From Halocafeteria seosinensis (taxonomy: Eukaryota; Sar; Bigyra; Bicosoecida): 53,740 bases of DNA. The notes beneath the pieces were generated by a model. It was not told where the DNA came from. It made no database searches and was given only the letters and a program-made list of their open reading frames with translations. This document shows, one piece after another, positions 45,445 through 53,740 of this stretch (positions within the stretch are counted from its first letter, which is position 1; each line of letters starts with the position of its first letter). Position numbers and translations under genes: made by a program. The stretch spans positions 1-53,740 of the forward strand of contig LVLI01000393.1 of the NCBI GenBank assembly GCA_001687465.1. The letters run 5' to 3'.

Positions 45445-45716
45445 TCCCAAGACCCCTCCTACCCACACTGGCAAAGCTCTGTACAACTGTTTTTATTACT
45501 ACTCCGTATTAGCCAACCAGTCCCGGGGAACAGTGTATAGTAGACTCAATAGACGGCGAAGTTGAAGATGGACAAGTCGGCTTCCCATCCGGGGTGGAAC
45601 CAAGCGGAAGAGCGGCGGATTATTACGTCAGACATGGACAGAGTTGCTGGTAGGCCCAGATCGAGAGGTTCATACTTTTTTTATGTCAGTTGTACCTCGT
45701 CTTTGAGGTGGCAAAA

Positions 45717-48700
45717 ATGGCTTCGCAGCGAACAGACGATGGCAGCTCAGGAAGTCTTCTCGAGGAAGAAGCAGTCGACGGTACCGCTACAGGGTCAGTG
45801 ATGTCTGTCAATGGCAATGGCCATGCGGCGGCAAGTGTGCCGAGTAAAAAGAACGCTGCCAAGTATGCAGCCCTGCCAACCGCCGAAAGTGGAAGCGAAC
45901 CTCCGCCAGCTGCAGCGATTGAACACTCCAAGTGGACGGCGCAGTACAGGGCTCTTATGAAGAAACATTGGATACAGACACGTCAGCATAAGAAACAAAC
46001 TTTGGCACAAATATGTTCACCTGTGCTAGTGACCATTCTGCTAGTCATCATGCAGCAAATTAGTAACTACGTCTTGAATCACAGCGGTAAGTTCCTATCT
46101 AGGATGGCGACACACACACACAAACTGGTTTCTTTCACTTCCGCCCTTGTTCGTGCCTCTTACAGAGCCATCGCCCCCTTCTGAGGAGATTCTGCCATTA
46201 CAGGTAGGTGCCCCGCTTGAGGCTTCCAAGTCTTGGCACGATACGACAATAATATCTTCACAAAACCTCTCCGCAGCGTTGTATCCCCGGGGGCAACCAG
46301 CCTACTGTAGAATTTTGGAGAACTGACACCGCGAAATCAAAGAGCTCTGCAAAATGTCAGACAATAGTATATGCCCCGCAAACAGATGTCATCGACAAGT
46401 TCATGCGCAGGGTTGCCTCAGAGAATGGATTGTCATTTGACGAAGACTTTCTGCGACTGCCAGGGTTAGCGAATCTCACGGACCCAGACATTCAACATTG
46501 GTGCAATTCATCGACTACTACGTCAGATGAATATGTTTACTGTGATCCCACTTCAGGAGACCTGGAAGAATTGCTTAACAACAAACAAGGAGAAGATGAT
46601 GACGGCATTCCTTCACCATTCCAAAGCTCCTCTGCATGTTTGCCTTGCGGATTTGTTCTTGACAATGATACGCTGACGAATTGGATACTGAATCATCCAA
46701 ATTTTACACAAAACGTTGTTTTGTTCCCGATGCCCTACTTGGCATGCTCTCTTAGACCGTTTGATCTCCCGTGGACGGAAGGCATATGTGAAGAGTTTCT
46801 GGGGAAGAGTTTATCCACAAACTCCTACGTGATCTATTACAACTATACAATAGGGGAGTATCCGTTCTTTGAGAACGATCATGCAATGGAGGTGAAACGT
46901 GCTCTGGAGAAGGTTCACCTCTCGTCTTGCGCAGGCAACGATGTGGTACACCTAGACGTGAACTGGCGACAATATCCAACTCCAAAACCGCGTTTGAAGG
47001 GGTACGATGTCGTCGCTGCAAACGGTGGAGTTTGGTTTTATTTGCCTCCGATGATTATATTCTTCGTGATCCTAACCGAAGTTGTGGACGAAAAAGCATC
47101 AAAACTGCGGATTGGGATGAAGCAAATGGGACTCCGGGATAGCGTGTTCTGGGCGGCATGGTTTACTTACGGAGTCATCATGTGTTTAATTTCTTCATTG
47201 CTGCTTTGTATATGTGGTGTGATAGCCGATTTTTCTATATTTGTTAACAGCAACTTTGTGATTCCGTTGTTTTTGTTTTTCATCTTCGGGGTGGCGATGG
47301 TCGCTATTAGTTTTTTTCTGTCTACCTACATTTCGCGAACCAGGACAGCGCAGACCGTGGGTTACAGTATAGTACTCATGGGCTTCGTGTTTCAAGCAAT
47401 TATGAGTTCAGGGTAAGTCTCCGATTTGTCTCATCTGCCCAGGTTTTAGGTTTGAAGTTGCCCGTTCTCTTTCCAGATATGGTGCATTGGTCGACATGTT
47501 GTATGATCCTGATATTGCTTCGTGGGTGCGTATTGTACGGGGAATCCTCACTATGTACCCTCCCTTCAATATGGCCAAAATGTTCTATGATATAAGTGCG
47601 AAGGCTGGGTCAGAACTGGACTTCACAGCGGGAATGATTGTCACCGGAAGTGGTTTCCATATCAGCGACCTATCACAAGGTAGACAAACCGAGCTGTTTG
47701 GCTACGATATTCATATTCCGCCTCCACAAGAAGCACTTGCCTTCTTGGTTTTAAACACTATTGTTTTCGTTGTGTGGGGCTACTACCAAGATATTATTTT
47801 CACGGGAGACCAAGGCCCTGGGCAGCACCCACTCTTCTTCATGTCTCCGCTAAAGCGTCTATGCTGTCGGAGGCACACAAACAAGACAAAATCCACAGCG
47901 TCGGCGTTCTTCCTCTGCAGTTTCTTTGTTTTGGAGTCTGTCCCGTTGATGTCGACTCTTCCAGTGAAGGAGGACATAAACGACCCTGGAGTTTGCGAAG
48001 AAGAAAGGGTTGCTGCGGATAAGAAAGATGAGACGGGAAATTCTATATTGGTGCGGATCGTTGATCTAGTCAAGATTTATAATGCTCAATCGTCGATCCT
48101 TGCGTTACCATGGAGACTCCTAAAAGGAATCTGTAAGTTTGTGGTTGCTCGGACTTATGCACTCACATGGGGAAATCGGGTGTACATACTTTCATGCTGC
48201 AACTCAAGAAGCAGAAAAGCTGCTACTGTGTATAATGATCCTCAAACAGTAGGTATTAATTCCGTGATGCCAGAACATGAGGCCGATAGGGAGACTCTTC
48301 TGGGAGAGTACTCGTATTTCTCGCGACGACTTTGTTGCCGGAGACATTCTAAGAGTGATAAAATGGAGGTAGACTCACTTCAAGACACCGGGCACGATCC
48401 TAATGTGGTCGCAGCCGTAAATGGAATGTCTTTTACAGTGAAGAAAGACGAAATATTCTGCCTCCTTGGGCACAATGGTGCGGGTAAGACGACGACACTG
48501 TCGATACTAACTGGGCTCTTCCAGGCAACAAGTGGAAGTGTTGAGGTCATGGGCCTAGATGTTGGAACCGGAGCGGACGTACGATCTGCGCAAAAATGCA
48601 TGGGTGTGTGCCCTCAGCATGATATTCTATGGGCGGAATTATCGGCTTGCGAGCACCTAAGGGTGTTTGCGGCTATTAAGGGACTCCGAGGTGATGACGA

Positions 48701-51700
48701 GGCAAGGGAACGAGAAATCGAACGCGTGCTTCGCTTTGTCGACCTGTGGGACGTACGCGACCGTACTACAAATGCTTTTTCGGGTGGTATGAAACGCCGT
48801 TTAAGCTTAGCCATTAGTGCAATAGGCGATCCACAAGTACTATACCTTGATGAACCGGTAAGTTTTACGCTATTTTTGGTCCATCCTTCAGCGCGGTCTT
48901 GATCTCCCCTCTTGACGTTGCAGACGACGGGGATGGATCCTGTTAATCGGCGACAAGCATGGAGACTTATTCAGTCACTGAAAACCAATAGAGCTGTTAT
49001 TCTTACGACTCATGATATGGTCGAGGCCGAAACTCTCAGTGATCGCGTTGGTATTATGGCCAATGGAAGGTTGTATGCGTTAGGTACCACTCTTCGATTA
49101 AAGAACAAATACGGCTCTGGTTACCGCCTGAATTTGACACTTGCGCAACCAAAAGGGAATACACAGGAGCAAGCGTTTCATAAGGAGTTAGCTCGTAGAA
49201 TAATGGAGTTCCTTCGACGGAGGTTAGGAGAAAACCACGATAGCAAGGATAAACAATTCGCTTCCGCAAGGACTAACGCTGTTCGACTGATCAACCAAGA
49301 CACGGGAGCGATTACAGTGGGACTTCCACCGGATGAACGATACATTACTAGCTTCCTGCAATTACTTCAGGAGTTGGAAGGACGATCAACCGACCATTGT
49401 CCAGAAGACTTGGAGTCACTGGAGAAGTTTAGAGGATCCCCACTAGAGTTTATCCGCGAATGGGGTGTATCGCACACTTCACTAGAGGATGTGTTTATTA
49501 CTGTTAGTCGCATTGCTCAGTTTGAATTGGCTGTTGAATCGAACAGTGACTGGAAGGAAGACGGCGTGGATTCCGAAGAGCTTGAAGTAGGCGTCAAACA
49601 TGATAACATTGGGGCCGAATCGACACTATCGGACCATTCCACTCCTCAATCGTTCAGTTACCGCGCTCTGATAAGGAAGAATATTACGTTGCAACTACGG
49701 CAACGCGGTCTTTGTCTCTGTCAGATCATCGCTCCCTTGACGGTAATCGGACTGCTCGTATTGTTGCAGTACATTGTCAAAAGTGAAGTTGGAGATACTA
49801 AGGAGGCCCTCGTTCCCTCTCTTATAGTACCTTTGAACCTCAACGATTGGAACGACTTCTCCACCTCCCTCGACAGCCACAGTTTCGATAGTGTCTTCAA
49901 TAGCCTTCGTTTAACTCCTTACCAAAGTAGTCAGGAAGCTGCCGGATTTTCTCACTCTCCTGCTTCCAGACGACTTGGTATTGATAACGGGAAATATGGC
50001 AACTCTTTACCTGGGAATGAAAGCGATTGTTTTATGTTCTTCTACTACACAGTTTCTCCGGATACGGGCGGCAGTTCTTCGAAACAGGAACTGCGCAGAA
50101 AGGTTGGCTCACTTGACAAGGATGGATCTGGCAGTGGGCTACTAGGGACGATTCCTCAAAGCAACTGCACCCTCAAGAATGAATCGTCCAGGCAAGTCCC
50201 TTTCTTCGAATGGAGGATTTCCCCTGAAACAGCTTACAAGGATTTATATTCGATTTTAGAGTCATTTGATGACATCTCCATCCACGATATTCAGCGAAGA
50301 CCTCCCTGTGCCTCCGGATCATGCCCGGCATATGAACTTCCGGATGGCTACTTGGACTTTCATGATCTCAGAAACGAAAGCAATCCCCGGCTAGCGTACA
50401 CTTTTTCGGTGAATGACGTCAAGTATATTCCGTATCACCGGCCAAATAATTTCACTAGATTGGGGATACCTGACTTGCCGTCGTGGGTTCAACGGAGAGG
50501 TGTTACAATTACCCCTGCACGGCTTGGGTTAATGAACTATGTCTCACTGTCTTTCGAGAAGCATATGTGTGGGGGCCACACTTTGGACATACCGTCCTCT
50601 TGGATGGATAATCCTCTGTTTCAGCTGATAGAACAGCTGCTAGAAACACGGGCAGTCGCGACATTGCCGGTCAAGGAATCACAAAATCCAATGCAGATTG
50701 TTGAGGTATTTGGGTCGTTTCTATATCCCATCGCTTTGACTCTACAACTTCCTCTGTATATCTATGTCATGGTACTAGAAAAGGAAACAAGGCTCATTGA
50801 ACTGCAGAAAATAATGGGAATGAGGTGGGCTTCATACGTACTTACTACCTATGGCTTGAATATGTCAATTTACGCTACAGTGGTTGGTTTTTTCTGGATT
50901 ATTGGGACTCTCTTGGGTTTTGGATTTTTCGTGGGGACCAATAACGGTGCATTGTTTCTCCTATTTTTGGGATGGGGACTTGCGCTTGTTTCTCTCGGTT
51001 TTTTCTTGGCATCTTTTATATCATCCCGGCGCGTGGCAACTGTCGTCGGCTACATCGTAGCATTGTTCGGGAATCTGGTTGCTCTCGTACTGTCAGACGG
51101 TATCTATGGTAATATTCCGCCATTTTCCATCGCTCACAGACTCCCTGGGTGGCTGTATATATTTCCTGTTTTTGGTTTTGTACGACCGTAAGTCCCTCAA
51201 TATATTCTTATTATATCCTCGTGTACACAGCTCACATTTTCTTCGGCACTGCAGCATCTACTTGATGAATTTCGCATGCATATTCCGACGTCACTGCTTG
51301 GGGGAATTCCACGAGGCAATGAACCCAGACAGCGAAATTACTGTTGCCATAGCATCTCTTTACGCATGCTCAGTAGGGTACATGGTTCTCGCGTTGTACC
51401 TAGAACAGGTGCTTCCTAGAGAGTATGGTGTCCCGAAGCATCCTCTGTTTTGCTGTTCGCAGCCTATCCAACACAACCTTTCGAAACTTGCTTCTTTGGT
51501 CTATCGAAAACTGTCTTCGCTCGCCTCCGTAGTCAGCAGTCTCTTCCCGTGGAACCGCCGGCCTAAATACCATAAGACGCCATCACTCTGTGAGACGGGT
51601 GCGGAAACGCATACATCGCACCTCGAGATGATCGCTAACACAAAAGCACAGCTGGTGTCATCTGGTCGAGTGCGGTTTAGTGACGGTTATACCCAAACTC

Positions 51701-53096
51701 CGGAGGGAAGTAATCCTCTTCTGCGAGATTTAATCCATTCGATTTCATTAGCTGACGTTACCGACCGCGATAGAGCTGCAGCAACCGAGCTTCAAGAGGA
51801 GCTCGGAATCCTGACACATACCGAAGACGACTTGGACGCCCTAGCGTACGCGGTGCGGGAAGATATAGGCGTTATCGACGAACGCATAAGGGTTGAATCT
51901 CTTATATCGCAGTGTATCTCAGCCGATGGTCACAATATGCAGTCGGACCGTATATCCGTTATCCTGCATCATTTGCGCAAAGTATATGCAGGCAGCTCTC
52001 CAGTGTTGAAGAACAAGGAAAACGCTGACGACGGTCGAGCCGCGAAGGTCGCTGTGTCGGATACCAGCTTGGCTATCTCCAAGGGCGAGTGCTTCGGTCT
52101 CCTAGGCGAGAATGGTGCAGGTACGTTTGTCTCCGGGTTTCGTGTTACAATCTGTGTTTTTGGTAACCGTCTGATGTATAACAGGCAAAACAACTTTGAT
52201 TTCGATGTTGTCGGGTGTGTTCCCTCCCACTTCCGGCCAGTCTTGGATAGGGAAGTATAACGTTGAGACGGAGACCGATTTAACGCATTTGTTAACAGGA
52301 TTATGTCCCCAACATGATATCTTATGGGAAGATTTAACGGTTGAAGAACACTTACTTTTCTTTTCAAGATTGAAAGGAATACCGCCAAGGCATGAGAAGC
52401 AGCACGTTGATCGCTCCCTGAACTCGGTGGGCCTAGCTAATGTTCGCCGCAGATACGCAAAAAACCTTTCAGGAGGAATGAAACGAAGACTGAGTATTGC
52501 GCTTACGCTCGTCGGGAGGTCCGAGGTCGTGCTGCTAGATGAACCAACAACAGGACTCGATCCTGCTTCTCGGCGACGAGTCTGGTCGGTGATCGCGTAT
52601 GCTAAACAGAGCGGAGATAGGGCATTGATATTGACGACTCATTCTATGGACGAGGCTGACCTCTTGTCATCTCGTAAGTCGAAATCTGAAAGACTTAATC
52701 TTGTGTAACGTTGAGGAAGAATGTCTTGTGCCTGGAGATGCAGGAATTGGGATCGTCACACATGGTAGATTGAGGGTGCTAGGGAGTCAACAAACGCTGA
52801 AGAACAAATATGGAGGTGGATATAGGCTGGATGTTAGTTTTGTCGGAGGGAAGGAAACCGAAAAGGAAGTTGTATCGTGGGTACAGAAGCAGTTTCCAGA
52901 GGCTACGATAGACAGCGTCTTTAACGGCTTCATCAGTTTCTTACTCAGTCCGAATGCAAAATTGACCGTAGCTGATGTATTTGGTACGATGCACGCAGAG
53001 GCCAAGTCCGCCGCTCACATAACCGACTGGGCTGTAAGTCAAGTATCCCTCGAGGATGTATTTCAGCGCGTTGTACGGGCGCATAATGAAGAATAG
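45717..53096 (+). CDS. Full-length ABCA-type ABC transporter
   Basis: Eight exons (45717-46086, 46166-46203, 46277-47412, 47477-48857, 48924-51187, 51255-52120, 52185-52673, 52744-53096) join in frame to 2298 residues, the normal ABCA size. It has two TMD-NBD halves with large extracellular loops. NBD1: Walker A GHNGAGKTT, Q-loop CPQHDILW, signature FSGGMKRRLS, Walker B/D-loop YLDEPTTGMDP (split by an intron after LDEP). NBD2: GENGAGKTT (split by an intron), CPQHDILWEDLT, LSGGMKRRLS, LLDEPTTGLDP. Both NBDs therefore look active. ABCA proteins move lipids across membranes, often in endolysosomal or plasma membrane. The CSLEDVF-like segments VSHTSLEDVF and VSQVSLEDVF after each NBD are typical. 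The upstream neighbour PEN-2 is divergent. Confidence 0.95.
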
Positions 53097-53538
53097 GTCT
53101 AAGATAAGTCACCGAGCGGTTTGTACCGGCTGGTGGCAGTGAGTGATTCATGACTACAACGGAAGTACACAGTGGTCCACAATGGTCCAGCCAGATCAGC
53201 TCAGACCTTGACCGACAGTAAAGATTTGAAGATTCTTCTGTAGCGATAAACTTGGGCTGCTTGCTTTTGTACGGGTAAATATGACGCTGTCGAACGAGTG
53301 TCGGGTCCATTTCGCTATATGCCGCGGCCTCTATTTTTCGTTTATAATTTCCGGTATGTCTGCCTTTTCACAGATAGTCTCTTCCTTCCACTCGTTGGTG
53401 ATTCCTTTTAGTGGACACATGCATTTCCCATTTTTATACATGCGGACTGGGGTTGTGATTTCAGTGAACAACATGGTGTGTCTTTATCCTCGTAGCCGCC
53501 CCGATAAAATGTCATCGATTCAACCCTTACTAGGATGG
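53097..53538. other. Spacer between ABCA gene and right repeat
   Basis: A 442-bp gap with short frames only. The plus frame reaching into the repeat has no family similarity and is not called. Confidence 0.5.
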
Positions 53539-53710
53539 ACACACACAAATGTGACAGATAGCCCACCGGCCGGGAAGTTGACCGCATCCTCTTAACGAGG
53601 AGCGGTATGCGCCCGTGTTAAGCAGCGACGGGCCCGCTGTTCCTGCAGCCTTGCTGACATGCGCCGTGAGGGAACACAGCACTGGTTAAGCTCAAGAGGC
53701 ATCGGGGGAG
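53539..53710 (+). repeat. 172-bp dispersed direct repeat, right copy
   Basis: Matches 13-184 at 168 of 172 positions. It again carries an ATG (53659) followed by a leader reading MRREGTQHWLSSRGIGG. Sequence after 53710 (GAGCCATGCCTG) is unrelated to the left copy. The frame stays open to the window end at 53740, so a second gene with the same leader may begin here. Confidence 0.85.
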
Positions 53711-53740
53711 GAGCCATGCCTGAGCCCACAATGTCAGAGG
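53659..53740 (+). CDS. Possible start of a second repeat-led gene (partial)
   Basis: The frame opens MRREGTQHWLSS and stays open to the window edge. It shares its first 17 codons with the gene at 133 and then diverges. It is too short to assign; real only if the repeat leader is translated. Confidence 0.3.
   Translation, partial: MRREGTQHWLSSRGIGGGAMPEPTMSE

Noticed and set aside
45562-45716. Extra 5' coding exon of the ABCA gene (frame starting at 45562 or 45690)
   Set aside because: The possible splice GTAGGC...GTCAG puts the upstream frame out of register with the transporter; MASQRTDD at 45717 is a sufficient start.
46109-46122. CA-repeat in the first ABCA intron
   Set aside because: A short microsatellite with no sign of function.

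Overview
The window is nuclear DNA from a protist or alga with a compact eukaryotic genome. Protein genes are broken by many short introns. The ones I could place are almost all 42-94 nt, with GTAAGT/GTACGT/GTGAGT-type donors, CTGAC/CTAAC-like branch sites in several, and CAG or TAG acceptors. Intergenic gaps are usually only tens to a few hundred bases, and one pair of convergent genes overlaps. The content is CAND1, WDR12/Ytm1, UDP-HexNAc pyrophosphorylase, CMR1/WDR76, the gamma-secretase subunit PEN-2, an ABCA transporter, two formate/nitrite transporters, a calpain-like protein and a secreted protein with a plant/stramenopile-style leucine-rich repeat cap. This points to a non-fungal, non-animal eukaryote. 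A stramenopile-like lineage is my best guess, not a conclusion.

Layout. 1-3.8 kb: a 172-bp repeat (second copy at the right end of the window) runs into an ADP-ribosyltransferase-like gene, followed by an FLVCR-like MFS transporter. 3.8-10 kb: an unknown membrane protein, a coiled-coil protein, and a membrane protein joining tetraspan-like modules to an adhesin-like beta-repeat ectodomain. 10.3-10.4 kb: a 5S rRNA gene on the minus strand with a Pol III terminator. 10.6-19 kb: WDR12, UDP-GlcNAc pyrophosphorylase and CAND1 (ribosome assembly, sugar-nucleotide synthesis, cullin-ligase control). 19-27 kb: a secreted lamin-tail/FG-GAP/LRR protein and a calpain-like protein that has lost its catalytic Cys and His.

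27-32 kb is the most unusual region. Two FNT channel genes lie in direct tandem. Between them, at the duplication junction, sit a 185-bp piece of CAND1 (whose parent lies 13 kb away) and an inverted 57-bp piece of the calpain-like gene. A 47-bp piece of the terminal repeat is present in only one FNT upstream region. 32-42 kb: a small coiled-coil gene and a 2857-residue coiled-coil protein with an MSP/ASH-like N-terminal domain. 42.7-53.1 kb: CMR1/WDR76, PEN-2 with a long N-terminal extension, and a full-length ABCA transporter. 53.5 kb to the end: the second copy of the 172-bp repeat.

Most genes are housekeeping genes in head-to-head or tail-to-tail pairs. No operon, CRISPR array or intact transposon is visible. 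Gene models were spliced by hand from reading frames and splice consensus. The exon joins keep frame, but none has been checked against transcripts.
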